A stretch of DNA of 60,763 nt, taken from positions 1 through 60,763 of the forward strand of contig WRLR01000011.1 of assembly GCA_009777515.1 (NCBI GenBank). The letters are read 5' to 3'. Positions within the stretch are counted from its first letter, which is position 1, and every line of letters starts with the position of its first letter. This document shows positions 7,901-16,767 of this stretch, piece after piece. A program made the translations under genes and the position numbers. A model generated the notes under the pieces. It had not been told where the DNA came from and ran no database searches. It worked only from the letters and a program-made list of their open reading frames with translations. Source of the stretch: Oscillospiraceae bacterium (GTDB lineage: Bacteria > Bacillota > Clostridia > WRLR01).

Positions 7901-9794
7901 CCGCAGCATGCCCCGCTGTATGCCCCGATGCATTCCTTGCAGCATGCCCCGCAATATGCCCCGTCAGCAGCGAATCCAGTGTTCTCTCGCCCAACGCGTC
8001 GACCCATTCCGAGAACGCGGCTTTTGCTTTGGCCCGCACGGACCCGTCCGCAGAGAGCGCCCGCCGTATGGCGGCGGCTGCGACTCCGGAAACGGCTGCC
8101 GCTGCGTCGGAGCGACCACCCTCGTCGAGCGCGTCGATTGCCTCCGAGGGCGATATGCCGAGCAGCGCGCCGGGGAGCAGCCCGACCCCGTGGACGGCGG
8201 CTGCCCTAATGCCTACATTTATGGCGTCGCTATTTTTGATCCCCAACTTCGATATGTCGCGCCCCAACAACTGCGACAGCATGTCCCCCGCCGCGTGCCT
8301 CTCGGAAAGCCTGGCGCACCAGGACGTCGCGAACGCGGCCATGCGATCGTACAGCCTGTGCTTGTCCGCCATGCCCGAGAACATCGCCCTCCTCGCGTAC
8401 GCCGCTATGCCCGGGCGGCTGCTCTCAAACTCCGTAAGGCTGTGCTCGATGGACGTCTCCATCATCGCGACAAGCTCGTCTCGGTTCGCATCCAGTATCT
8501 CCCGCAAAGACCCGGTCGCCAGGGCGTATACCCCCGTAAGCGCCGCGTCTAGCCCATGCGCGTCGGAGCTTATTAAGCCGCCCAGCCGCGTTCCGGACAG
8601 CGCCTCGCTCGCGAGTAGCGCCCCCATCACGTCCGGTGCATTATCTGCGTCGCTGCCGCCGCTTGCGCCGCTGCCGCCGCTGCCACCGCTCGCGCCGCCC
8701 GTGCCGCTGTCACCGCTCGCATCAATTCCACCGAATGCGCTTCCTAAGCTGTTTGCGCCGCCCGCGCCGCTGTCGCCGTTTGTGCGCATTTTGAAAAACG
8801 CGTCCCATTTTGAAATATCCGTGAGGTCCAACAAGTCGGCGAACGTCTTACCGCTGACCGCGCCGGAAAAGCGCTCGAGCGTCCTATAATCTATCAAAAG
8901 ATAGGCCGCTTCGCTCGCGAAAGCGTCCGTCTCCTGCGCCAGCTCCACGCTCAGTGTCACTGCGACGTCGGAAAATGCGTAATTGAGTTTGTCTTTTATG
9001 TCCGTAAAATAGCGTTCGCCCAATATCTGCTTGATGCGCACGCCCCCGAGCGAAGAGATGAACGCCTCGTATGCGGTGGCAAATTCGTCGGATTCCAATA
9101 TCGAGCCTATCAGCCGCCCGGCGATGCCCTCCGCTTCGCGCGATGCGCACACATGCCGGATCAGGCCCTCCCAGAGCGGCCCGCAGTCGTCCGACATGGT
9201 GTCGCACAGCGATCCCGCCAGCCAGTCCGCAATGTCATCTGCAGCATTGCCCGAGCCACCTATACTGTCCGCGTAGCCCGCGCTACCAGCGCTACTCGCG
9301 CCGACCGCGTCGACAGTTCCATCCGCACCGACCGCGCCTCCCGCACTACCCGAGCCTCCTTTGTTTTCCAAATCGTCAATGGCCTCCACCATCGACGCAT
9401 ATTGCCCCGCGAACGTCAAAACGCGGCCCGCCGCGTCCATGAGGACGCGCGAAGCCGCGCCGGCAAATGCTTCCGTTCCTATTTGTTCCCGCAGCACTTC
9501 CGGGCGTATAAGCTCCTCGTTGACGAGGTCCACGACGCCCTGCGTAAACTGCTTGCGGGTTTTCGGTATGACGCCCCCAATCCCGAGCGGCCCTACCCGA
9601 AACTCCTGAAATATCATCCGGAGCGCCATTTCATTGGTTATATAACCTGTCCAAGCGCCCACTAAAATACCTGGCAGCAGCCCGCCCGTCTCCAGCCGCA
9701 GGAGCCACGCGAATGCCTCTTGCAAAAATTGCGCGAAGCCGCCGCCCAAAAGCCCGGCAAAATATGTTGATAGCGCGCCGAACCACTCGATCAC
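4899..9794 (-). CDS. Giant tandem DUF445 membrane protein
   Basis: A 1631-residue protein, about four times the usual size for DUF445 (YheB-like). Residues about 30-95 hold a first family start (a glycine-rich membrane segment with GYITNEMALRMIF, then a conserved segment PKTRKQFTQGVVDLVNEEL). A second start appears near 850-900 (IGWTTNIVALELLFRP, then a matching NKTRFAGAVGKFLASL). Transmembrane stretches near 770-800 and at the very C-terminus would close each unit, so the gene looks like a fused duplication. Between them lie repeats: Gly/Ser/Ala blocks, H-T-A-G, Q-N-G-Q-D and S-S-G-L-D-E-G-G. Function unknown; DUF445 proteins are membrane anchored, and the spore-associated YheB precedent is only suggestive. 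Confidence 0.75.
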   Translation of the reverse strand: MIEWFGALSTYFAGLLGGGFAQFLQEAFAWLLRLETGGLLPGILVGAWTGYITNEMALRMIFQEFRVGPLGIGGVIPKTRKQFTQGVVDLVNEELIRPEVLREQIGTEAFAGAASRVLMDAAGRVLTFAGQYASMVEAIDDLENKGGSGSAGGAVGADGTVDAVGASSAGSAGYADSIGGSGNAADDIADWLAGSLCDTMSDDCGPLWEGLIRHVCASREAEGIAGRLIGSILESDEFATAYEAFISSLGGVRIKQILGERYFTDIKDKLNYAFSDVAVTLSVELAQETDAFASEAAYLLIDYRTLERFSGAVSGKTFADLLDLTDISKWDAFFKMRTNGDSGAGGANSLGSAFGGIDASGDSGTGGASGGSGGSGASGGSDADNAPDVMGALLASEALSGTRLGGLISSDAHGLDAALTGVYALATGSLREILDANRDELVAMMETSIEHSLTEFESSRPGIAAYARRAMFSGMADKHRLYDRMAAFATSWCARLSERHAAGDMLSQLLGRDISKLGIKNSDAINVGIRAAAVHGVGLLPGALLGISPSEAIDALDEGGRSDAAAAVSGVAAAAIRRALSADGSVRAKAKAAFSEWVDALGERTLDSLLTGHIAGHAARNASGHTAGHAAGHTAGHAAGHTVGHTVGYAAEQTVGHTAGHAAGRTAGAFLSRHMGSILGHLGGRLVSPGIGETGAGAHAAKKTVAMLSGRVHEKIKDALGKIDMNRAARATRERIDSISPTLKAGGAFTSLFDSLADRFEATIRDKVNETIRRKLDSYGDGELSSLARAFFGQLKHIAALGAIMGAAIGALSAGVILVPESLFGGGGAAGGAAVGGAIGVAVDSMAGGPPIGALLAIASFLLKIALFALIGWTTNIVALELLFRPRRELRLPGFTLQSVISRNKTRFAGAVGKFLASLSSGAKGVGGRPDDGAASQSALRLTDVLATQIYRAVPVAVKEYGSLPSALNAGKRLAPWLKSLAEDRAERMSGQITDGMLRAMEGYGGPRGDWIYIILEAALKAEINVGDLLAGANGRQDSQDRQNGQNGQDRQSGQGRQNRQSGQGGQDRQGGQNGHTCPLENALRDRLYDIDPIELRSLLRQAIIFAYEEFFQKNADKPVISSYDGLRNAIYRSIQQGTASTPIKYILGKPGAAQAIILHIVKVCRGAAPSICSFIRKKAIASLIAQSGGASERFAASVRGVTGPISSFAIRVTDSDAFIKGAAENFFSVQLPAFVDRHSVEIDAALGRLLRQLFNIMSNPAFSGRYLIIDTRALADVLCDTIQDERVATAAADVIAGPLAEVVGGTTFLEAAALFGIGYTDESGGFDEGGELDESSGLDEGGELDESSGLDEGGNMGVRDGARKFAARAEALVRAASDTLTEGARIEADDLARATASYCNAIIAAACKNMSVADLFGGVRRGDLAVLEEALRGATLPGGEAPSDETTLPGGSALSDESTLPDGSALFNRGAPFWVDVLAQGLERERDALRRLFAGTIKAIAGGDNEPDIAHAAAGFIERAAGRFGSVWHGGLARGASAALADAGAGALANGMDDILRAVDLRAVAEKQINAMDTGSIERVFRSFAGRYIKRLKLYGLWGGLFGAHGLLPLATALAALCGYIAKKLKGDRI
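5731..5824 (-). repeat. In-frame minisatellite in the DUF445 gene (S/D-E-G-G repeat)
   Basis: About 36-base units (for example the run around cccgctgctctcgtctagct) are repeated nearly exactly, encoding alternating SSGLDEGG and ELDE blocks. The unit length is a multiple of three, so copy change would not shift the frame. Confidence 0.8.
6560..6699 (-). repeat. In-frame short repeat in the DUF445 gene (Q-N-G-Q-D-R)
   Basis: Degenerate 9-base units of the type ctgcccatt or ctgtctatt repeat about 14 times on the plus strand. On the coding strand they give a Gln/Gly/Asp/Arg/Asn-rich hydrophilic linker in the middle of the second DUF445 unit. Confidence 0.8.
7798..7968 (-). repeat. In-frame 12-base repeat in the DUF445 gene (H-T-A-G / H-A-A-G)
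   Basis: Twelve-base units such as gccccgcagcat and gccccgctgtat repeat about 13 times with few changes and encode HAAG, HTAG, HTVG and variants. The result is a long histidine-bearing linker with a His every fourth residue. Such spacing could in principle bind metal, but this is inference. Confidence 0.85.
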
Positions 9795-9822
9795 ACTGCC
9801 CGCCCCTCATTATGGCGTTTCT

Positions 9823-11166
9823 TTACACGGCGCGCCTCAAAATATTCTCCAAATCGCCGTCTATGCGCCCGACCGCCGAAACCGCAAGCCCCCCGATATC
9901 AAAAACCCTGCCCATGACCTCATAGACTTTGTCAAGCGTGACCGCCTCCACTTTCGCTACGATTTTCTCCGGTGGGTTGATATAGCCGAGAAGCAGCTCC
10001 GATTTGCCCAAAGAACTCATTCTGGCGTTCGGGCTTTCTAGCCCCATGATGAAACTGCCCTTGAACTGGTCCTTGGATCGCTCTAACAGCTCGCCAGTCA
10101 TACCCGCCTGCGTAAACGCCTTCAGTTCGTCGAGGATCATGTTGAACACGACCCCTGCGCGCCCCGGCTGCATGCCGGCATAAACTATAAAAAGCCCGGC
10201 GCCCCTGTACGCGCTGATAAACGAGTATATGGAGTATACGAGCCCCAGCTCCTCGCGGATTTTCTGGAACAGCACGGAGCTCATGCCGCCGCCGAATATA
10301 TAGTTTGCCAGATGCAGCGCGTATATGTCGTCGTCGCCCAGTTCAATCCCGTTAAAGCCCGCGCACAAATGGATTTGCTCTGTATCTTTTTGCCGTAGCG
10401 TCGTATTCGCCCTGTACTCGACGCGGCCTTGTGAACCGCCATGTGCCGCGCCTGCCTCCGCGCCATGTGCCGTGCCTACTTCCGCGCCACGCGCCCTTGC
10501 CAAGCCGCCGCCCTCCCGGACACCGGCGGCGGATATGCCGCCAAACGATTTTTCCAACAGCGCCAAAAGCTCCGCCTCCTCGAAACAGCCTGCGACGGAT
10601 ATGACGATGTTTTCGGGGACATACTTGGCCTGCATATAGCCCCTCAATGCGCCGCTGTCTATCCTCGCAATCGTTTCGGGGACGCCGAGGATCGGGCGAC
10701 CCAGCGGGCTGCCCTTCCACACGCCCTCCACAAGCAGATCATGAACCAGCTCGTCCGGCGAGTCCTCGTACATATTTATTTCTTCGAGTATGACATTGCG
10801 CTCAAGATCGACGTCCGACCCCGCAAGCTTGGGGTTCATAATGATATCAGAGAGGATGTCGACCGCGACGCCCAGGTGCGTGTCCAGCGTTTTCGTGTAA
10901 AAGCACGTGCAGTCCTTGGCTGTAAACGCGTCTATGTGGCCGCCGATGAACTCTATTTCCTCGGCGATGCTCCGCGCGGTTCGCCTGTGGGTGCCTTTGA
11001 ACGCCATGTGTTCGATAAAATGCGAAATGCCGGACAGCGCCGCGTCCTCATTGCGCGATCCTGCGGCCACCCAGACCCCGACAACGACCGAGCGGATCGA
11101 CTCCACATGCTCGCACACGACCCTGATCCCATTTGGGAGTAAAAATTTGTTGTATTCGCGCCGCAT
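9823..11166 (-). CDS. M16 family zinc metallopeptidase (processing-peptidase-like)
   Basis: A 447-residue protein with the inverted zinc motif HFIEH (His49, Glu52, His53) and the downstream glutamate in LERNVILEEI. This is the MPP/YmxG subgroup commonly found next to pnp. It is presumed to be a cytosolic metal-dependent peptidase; the substrate is unknown. Residues about 216-245 contain a Gly/Ala/Arg/His-rich insertion (RARGAEVGTAHGAEAGAAHG) not expected in the family. It shares one base with the pnp stop (TGATG), so it is co-translated with pnp. Confidence 0.9.
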   Translation of the reverse strand: MRREYNKFLLPNGIRVVCEHVESIRSVVVGVWVAAGSRNEDAALSGISHFIEHMAFKGTHRRTARSIAEEIEFIGGHIDAFTAKDCTCFYTKTLDTHLGVAVDILSDIIMNPKLAGSDVDLERNVILEEINMYEDSPDELVHDLLVEGVWKGSPLGRPILGVPETIARIDSGALRGYMQAKYVPENIVISVAGCFEEAELLALLEKSFGGISAAGVREGGGLARARGAEVGTAHGAEAGAAHGGSQGRVEYRANTTLRQKDTEQIHLCAGFNGIELGDDDIYALHLANYIFGGGMSSVLFQKIREELGLVYSIYSFISAYRGAGLFIVYAGMQPGRAGVVFNMILDELKAFTQAGMTGELLERSKDQFKGSFIMGLESPNARMSSLGKSELLLGYINPPEKIVAKVEAVTLDKVYEVMGRVFDIGGLAVSAVGRIDGDLENILRRAV

Positions 11167-13322
11167 CAGTCAAGCACTTTGGCGAGGTTGATTCTGCCTT
11201 GTTTGTCGATTTCCAGTACCTTGACCTGCATGGCGTCGCCGACGGCGCAGACGTCCTCGACTTTGTTGATGCGCTTCTTCGCCAGCTTGGATATGTGGAC
11301 GAGGCCCTCCTTGCCGGGGAGGAACTCCACAAACGCCCCGAATGTCATCAGGCGCGTGACCGTACCGTCGAACACGTCCCCGGGGTTCGGGTTCTTGACG
11401 ATGCCCTCGATGATCCTGATGGCGCGCTGCCCCGCTTCCAAATCGGTAGTCGCCACATATACCCTGCCGTCGTCCTCCACGTCGATCTTCGTGCCCGTCT
11501 CCGCGATAATCCTGTTGATGACCTTGCCGCCGCTGCCGATGACGTCGCGAATCTTCTCCGGGTCGATCGTCGTCGTGAGTATCTTCGGCGCGTATACGGA
11601 CAGCTCCTCCCTGGGAGCGGGCAGCGTCGCGAGGATGACCTCGTCGATTATTTTGATCCTGCCCTTGCGCGTCATCTCGAACGCGTCCCGGATTATGTCG
11701 AAAGACAGGCCGGGCACTTTTATATCCATTTGGATGGCCGTTATGCCTTCTTTCGTGCCGGCCACCTTGAAGTCCATGTCACCGAAGAAGTCCTCGATGC
11801 CCTGGATGTCCATGAACACCATGTAGTCCTCCGCCGCGCCGCCGCCCGAGCCGCTGCCGCCCGTGCCACCGCCCGCGCCGCCGATGCTGCCCTCGCCTTC
11901 GCCGCCGCCGACTATCAGCCCCGCAGAGATGCCCGCCACCGGCGACTTGATCGGCACGCCGCCGTCCATCAGCGCCAGCGTGCTCGCGCACACGCTGCCC
12001 TGCGACGTCGAGCCGTTCGACATCAGCACCTCGGAGACCAGCCTGATCGCATACGGGAACGCCTCGTCGTCCGGTATGACCGGCTCCAGCGCGCGCTCCG
12101 CAAGGGCGCCGTGGCCGATTTCGCGCCGCCCCGGGCCGCGCGGGGGCCGCGCCTCGCCCACACTGTACGACGGGAAGTTGTAGTGGTGCATATAGCGCTT
12201 CGACTCCTCAAGATCGACGCCGTCCAGGCGCTGCACCTCGGACATCGGCGCTATGGTCAGCGTCGTGAGCACTTGAGTTTGCCCTCGGGAAAACAGCGCC
12301 GAGCCGTGCACGCGCGGCAGCAGGCCGACCTCGGCGTGCAGCTCGCGTATGTCGTCCAGCCCGCGCCCGTCCACCCTTCTGCGCTCTTTGATCAGATACT
12401 CGCGGACGACCTTTTTCTCCAACTGGTATATAGCGTCTTTTATGACGGACGGGGCGATCTCGCCCTCCCCGTATTTCTCAACAATCCGCACAGCGACATC
12501 TTCCGTAAGCTTGGCGATGGCCTCGTCCCTGTCCTGCTTCTCCGTCGCGAGGACGGCGAGCCTCATTTGGTCGTACGCGGCCGCCTTCACCTCGACGAAC
12601 AACTCCGCCGGCACCTCCACTGGGACATATTGCTGCTTCGGCTTGCCGACGTCGGCGACGATCCGGTTTATGAAGCCGACCATCTTCTGGATCTCCGCGT
12701 GCCCCTTTATTATGGCGTCCAACATGACCTCGTCCGGCACTTCGTCCGCGCCCGCCTCGATCATCATTATTTTATCGGCTGTCCCGGCCAGCGTCACGCT
12801 CATGGCGCTCGCGTCGCGCTGCTCCTGGTTGGGGTTCAGTATGACCTCCCCATCGACAAGGCCCAGGACGACCCCCCCGATGGGGCCGTTGAACGGTATG
12901 GACGAAATGCTGACGGCGATCGACGAGCCGATCATCGCGGCGATTTCCGGCGAATTGTCCTGCTCGACCGACAGCACCGTATTTATGACGGCGACGTCCT
13001 TGCGCAGATCGCTCGGGAACAGCGGCCGCATGGGCCTGTCAATGTTTCTGGCGGTGAGTATGGCCTTCTCCGTGGGCCTGCCCTCCCGTTTTATGAACCC
13101 GCCCGGTATCTTGCCGACGGAATATAGTTTTTCTTCATAGTCGACGCTCAGCGGGAAATAGTCGATGCCGTCCCTTTGCGACTCCGCCATCGTCGCGACC
13201 GACAAAATCACGGTGTCGCCATAGCGTATCAAAACGGAACCGCCCGACAGCAGCGCCAACTGGCCCACCTCCGCCGTCAGCTCCCTGCCCGCAAATTCAA
13301 TGCTGTATGTACTTTTTGCCAT
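11166..13322 (-). CDS. pnp: Polyribonucleotide nucleotidyltransferase (PNPase)
   Basis: A 718-residue phosphorolytic 3'-5' exoribonuclease of RNA turnover. It has two RNase PH-like domains, then a KH domain (DVIGSGGKVINRII) and a C-terminal S1 domain (about 635-705, GDVFDGTVTRLMTFGAFVEF). An unusual insert of about 20 residues, rich in Gly and Ser, interrupts the second PH domain near residue 470, just before the segment that normally reads as a continuous DILGDEDHLGDMDFK-like motif. The gene follows rpsO, as in many bacteria, but a terminator lies between them. A GAGAGG site precedes the ATG at 13322. Confidence 0.95.
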   Translation of the reverse strand: MAKSTYSIEFAGRELTAEVGQLALLSGGSVLIRYGDTVILSVATMAESQRDGIDYFPLSVDYEEKLYSVGKIPGGFIKREGRPTEKAILTARNIDRPMRPLFPSDLRKDVAVINTVLSVEQDNSPEIAAMIGSSIAVSISSIPFNGPIGGVVLGLVDGEVILNPNQEQRDASAMSVTLAGTADKIMMIEAGADEVPDEVMLDAIIKGHAEIQKMVGFINRIVADVGKPKQQYVPVEVPAELFVEVKAAAYDQMRLAVLATEKQDRDEAIAKLTEDVAVRIVEKYGEGEIAPSVIKDAIYQLEKKVVREYLIKERRRVDGRGLDDIRELHAEVGLLPRVHGSALFSRGQTQVLTTLTIAPMSEVQRLDGVDLEESKRYMHHYNFPSYSVGEARPPRGPGRREIGHGALAERALEPVIPDDEAFPYAIRLVSEVLMSNGSTSQGSVCASTLALMDGGVPIKSPVAGISAGLIVGGGEGEGSIGGAGGGTGGSGSGGGAAEDYMVFMDIQGIEDFFGDMDFKVAGTKEGITAIQMDIKVPGLSFDIIRDAFEMTRKGRIKIIDEVILATLPAPREELSVYAPKILTTTIDPEKIRDVIGSGGKVINRIIAETGTKIDVEDDGRVYVATTDLEAGQRAIRIIEGIVKNPNPGDVFDGTVTRLMTFGAFVEFLPGKEGLVHISKLAKKRINKVEDVCAVGDAMQVKVLEIDKQGRINLAKVLD

Positions 13323-13358
13323 GTAAACTGTATCCTCTCGATAGTTTATTCCATTAAT

Positions 13359-13382
13359 GAAAAAGGGCGGTCCGCCCGCCCT
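13359..13382 (-). terminator. Intrinsic terminator downstream of rpsO
   Basis: On the minus strand AAGGGCGG pairs with CCGCCCTT around a 5-base loop and is followed directly by a T run. It sits between rpsO and pnp, so pnp would depend on read-through or a separate promoter. Confidence 0.8.
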
Positions 13383-13402
13383 TATATCAAATAATTTCGA
13401 AA

Positions 13403-13666
13403 TTAATAACGCAGATTAAGTTTTCCGATAAGCACCCTGTAGCGCTCTATGTCGACCCTCATTAGGTAGTTGAGGAGGCCGCGGCGCTGGCCGACCATTT
13501 TCAACAAGCCGCGGCGTGAATGGTGGTCTTTTTTGTGGGTCTTCAAGTGCTCGTTCAAATGGTTGATGCGTTCCGTCAATATCGCGACCTGCACTTCGGG
13601 CGAGCCGGTGTCGCCGTCGCGCAGCTTGTATTGATCGATGATGCCCGCCTTTTTTTCTTTTTGCAT
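13403..13666 (-). CDS. rpsO: 30S ribosomal protein S15
   Basis: An 87-residue ribosomal protein that binds 16S rRNA and joins the platform of the small subunit. [19 protein letters not shown] and the [19 protein letters not shown] segment are diagnostic. The ATG at 13666 is chosen because GGAGGT lies 8 bases upstream and the length is standard. An in-frame extension upstream to 13963 has no S15 homology and is rejected. Confidence 0.97.
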   Translation of the reverse strand: MQKEKKAGIIDQYKLRDGDTGSPEVQVAILTERINHLNEHLKTHKKDHHSRRGLLKMVGQRRGLLNYLMRVDIERYRVLIGKLNLRY

Positions 13667-13715
13667 AGCAATTGACCTCCAGATATTTTGTTGGGATCCG
13701 GTGCACCATATGCCG

Positions 13716-13742
13716 GGTAACAGGACGGAGACCCCTGTAACC
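13716..13742 (-). promoter_or_regulatory. Hairpin in the rpsO leader (possible S15 autoregulatory site)
   Basis: In the leader of about 90 bases, nine-base arms pair with one mismatch (GGTTACAGG with CCTGTTACC). S15 autogenously regulates its mRNA in several phyla through diverse leader folds, so this is a reasonable but unproven candidate. Confidence 0.35.
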
Positions 13743-13763
13743 AAGCGTACGGTAATTTGGTTT

Positions 13764-13792
13764 ATTTTATCACATAGGTTTGGTTGTGTAAA
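13764..13792 (-). promoter_or_regulatory. Promoter of rpsO
   Basis: On the minus strand TTTACA (13792-13787) and TAAAAT (13769-13764) are 17 bases apart, each one mismatch from consensus. The start would be about 90 bases before the rpsO ATG. Confidence 0.6.
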
Positions 13793-13813
13793 GGCAGCGG
13801 GACGCGGAGACGC

Positions 13814-13832
13814 GGACGAACACTGTTCGTCC
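13814..13832. repeat. Dispersed hairpin repeat unit (GGACGAAC type)
   Basis: GGACGAAC and GTTCGTCC are perfect 8-bp arms around 3 bases, followed by CTAC. It resembles units at 36888, 40973 and 58469, which share a GC-rich palindrome with an edge like CCCTAC or GTAGGGG. It lies in the 257-base gap between yajC and rpsO, which otherwise holds only the rpsO promoter and leader. Confidence 0.6.
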
Positions 13833-13923
13833 CTACGGGCCGCAACCAATGGTAGGACGGTGCAAATACCGTCATTGCGGCCGCGCAACGCGCTTCGATC
13901 CGCAATCCCATGCGGTTTAGCTC

Positions 13924-14298
13924 TTATGCCTCGATCGGTTTTTCGACATCGCGGATCGCCCATTTTTTCAGCTCCAGCTGCGTGCGCTCCACGCCGGACT
14001 CCACCGTGATGACGTCGTCTTTTATATTTACGACCTTGCCCACTATGCCGCTGTGCGTCGTGACCCTGTGCCCGACCTGCAGCGAGTTCATCAGCTCCTT
14101 CGCTTTTTTATCCTTGCGCTTTTGCGGAAGGAAAATCAACAGATACATGACTACGCCAAAGAACAGCAGGTAGCCGACTATGGGCATGAACCCGCCCATC
14201 GCGCCCTCGGCCCCTTCTACGGCCTCGGCCCGCGCAACTGTGGCGAACGCCGTAAACGGCATCATGGATATGGCAGCCTTAAATAGCAATTTCTTCAT
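13924..14298 (-). CDS. yajC: YajC-family preprotein translocase accessory protein
   Basis: A 124-residue single-span membrane protein associated with SecDF-SecYEG. The core is a transmembrane segment (about 38-57, [20 protein letters not shown]) followed by the cytosolic [16 protein letters not shown] motif. A signal-like hydrophobic stretch at 1-25 precedes the membrane helix, which is longer than the usual 85-110 residues and may form a second span. It lies 43 bases after tgt in the classical tgt-yajC order. Confidence 0.9.
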   Translation of the reverse strand: MKKLLFKAAISMMPFTAFATVARAEAVEGAEGAMGGFMPIVGYLLFFGVVMYLLIFLPQKRKDKKAKELMNSLQVGHRVTTHSGIVGKVVNIKDDVITVESGVERTQLELKKWAIRDVEKPIEA

Positions 14299-14341
14299 TT
14301 TATCCCCCTAAAAATGTTGTGAACCCACATGTCAGCGGCGC

Positions 14342-15726
<1,385 letters not shown>

Positions 15727-15734
<8 letters not shown>

Positions 15735-15759
15735 ATATAACGGTTGACGATATATCGTC
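15727..15759. promoter_or_regulatory. Candidate PadR operator region with two palindromes
   Basis: GTTATA/TATAAC arms overlap the -10 box (15727-15741). The perfect 14-bp palindrome GACGATATATCGTC follows at 15746-15759, in the early transcribed region. A second copy of ATATAACGG lies just downstream (about 15764). The position over the start site suggests repression by the adjacent PadR. Confidence 0.6.
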
Positions 15760-15789
15760 TAATGATATAACGGGGGGCGGTACTTTATT

Positions 15790-16104
15790 GTGGAAAATAT
15801 AGCGCTGACCGAGGCCGTATATTATGTCCTTTTGTCGCTTCACACGCCGCTGCATGGCTACGGGATCATGCAAAAGGTCGAGCACATGTCCAACGGGCGC
15901 GTCCGGCTGGCCGCCGGCACGCTGTACGGAGCCATTGGCAGCATGGTCGAAAAGGGCTGGATAGCTGCGATCCCGGGCGGGGCGAACAGCCGCAAAAAAG
16001 AGTATGTCATCACGGAGAGCGGCAGGGCCGTCGTCAGGAACGACCTCAACAGGCTAAAAGAGCTGGTCGCGAACGGTGACAGTGTAATGGGGGGCAGGCA
16101 ATGA
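15790..16104 (+). CDS. PadR family transcriptional regulator
   Basis: A 104-residue winged-helix protein. ALTEAVYYVLLSLHTPLHGYG and VRLAAGTLYGAIGSMVEKGW are typical of the short PadR subfamily 2 proteins. It starts with GTG at 15790 behind a GGGGGGCGG ribosome site. The next gene starts inside its stop codon (ATGA), a common PadR-DUF2812 pairing in Firmicutes, where the regulator is thought to sense membrane or drug stress. The ligand is unknown. Confidence 0.88.
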   Translation: MENIALTEAVYYVLLSLHTPLHGYGIMQKVEHMSNGRVRLAAGTLYGAIGSMVEKGWIAAIPGGANSRKKEYVITESGRAVVRNDLNRLKELVANGDSVMGGRQ

Positions 16105-16652
16105 ATAAAGCGAAAAAAACAACATACAAACTTTTTTGGTTGTGGGATTTTGAAAAGGAAGAGGCATGGTTGAACGAAATGGCCGACAGGGGCTGGGCTC
16201 TGGTCGACGTCGGCTTCACTAAATACGTGTTCGAGGAGTCGGCGCCAGGCGAATTCAACGTGCGCCTGGAAATGCTGGAAAAGCATGTGGACCATCCCGA
16301 GAGCCAGGCATACATACGCTTTTTAGGGGAGTCGGGCGTCGAGTATGTCGCCACGCTTTTTCGCTGGGTCTATTTCCGTAAAAAGGCGGGCGCCACCCCG
16401 TTCGATCTGTTTTCCGATATCGATTCGCGGGTCAGGCACTTAAAGCGCATACTCTTTCTCCCGGGTATCCTTGGCGCCTTGAACACCCTAAATGCGGTTA
16501 ACATGTCCCATCGGTACGCCGTATCGGGCGACGCCGCTTATTTGCTTATTTCGATTTTGGTTTCGGCCGCGTCGCTGCTGGCGCTATACGGATTTATCCG
16601 CCTGTCCCAAAAAATGCGGCGGTTGCAAAGGGAGCGCCGCCTGCGCGAGTAA
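16101..16652 (+). CDS. DUF2812 domain membrane protein
   Basis: A 183-residue protein. The N-terminal part (1-110) has the DUF2812 look (YKLFWLWDFEKEEAWLNEMADRGWALVDV), with aromatic-rich beta strands. Two hydrophobic segments near 118-135 and 145-165 should span the membrane. It is translationally coupled to padR by a 4-base overlap. Its role is unknown, and it is probably an accessory or sensor partner of the PadR module. Confidence 0.8.
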   Translation: MNKAKKTTYKLFWLWDFEKEEAWLNEMADRGWALVDVGFTKYVFEESAPGEFNVRLEMLEKHVDHPESQAYIRFLGESGVEYVATLFRWVYFRKKAGATPFDLFSDIDSRVRHLKRILFLPGILGALNTLNAVNMSHRYAVSGDAAYLLISILVSAASLLALYGFIRLSQKMRRLQRERRLRE

Positions 16653-16678
16653 GGGCGCGGGGGCAAGCCTCCGCGCCC
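16653..16678. terminator. Strong hairpin between convergent genes
   Basis: GGGCGCGG pairs with CCGCGCCC with further inner pairs (GGC/GCC). There is no T run on the plus side, so termination efficiency is uncertain. It lies right after the DUF2812 stop. Confidence 0.45.
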
Positions 16679-16708
16679 CCACGCCCCGTGCTGCGTCCCA
16701 GCAAGTGA

Positions 16709-16767
16709 TGCCGCATCGCCGCATCGCAGTATCGCCACATCGCAGTATTGCCGTATTGCCGCATCGC
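16709..16767. repeat. Degenerate short tandem repeat (gccgcatc / gcagtatc)
   Basis: Eight- to nine-base units such as gccgcatc, gcagtatc, gccacatc and gtattgcc follow one another up to the stop of the surface-protein gene. It is noncoding apart from the last bases. Confidence 0.6.

Noticed and set aside
7798-7968. Possible CRISPR-like or noncoding repeat
   Set aside because: The 12-base period keeps frame inside a long coding region.
7471-8889. Long plus-strand frame of 472 codons inside the DUF445 gene
   Set aside because: It is antisense to a better supported gene, and its Ser/Ala/Pro-rich composition is a shadow of GC-rich codons.
11133-13127. Plus-strand frame of 664 codons opposite pnp
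   Set aside because: It is antisense to PNPase and shows no family motif.
13403-13963. Long form of rpsO (186 residues)
   Set aside because: The extension has no S15 homology and crosses the promoter; GGAGGT and family length favour 13666.
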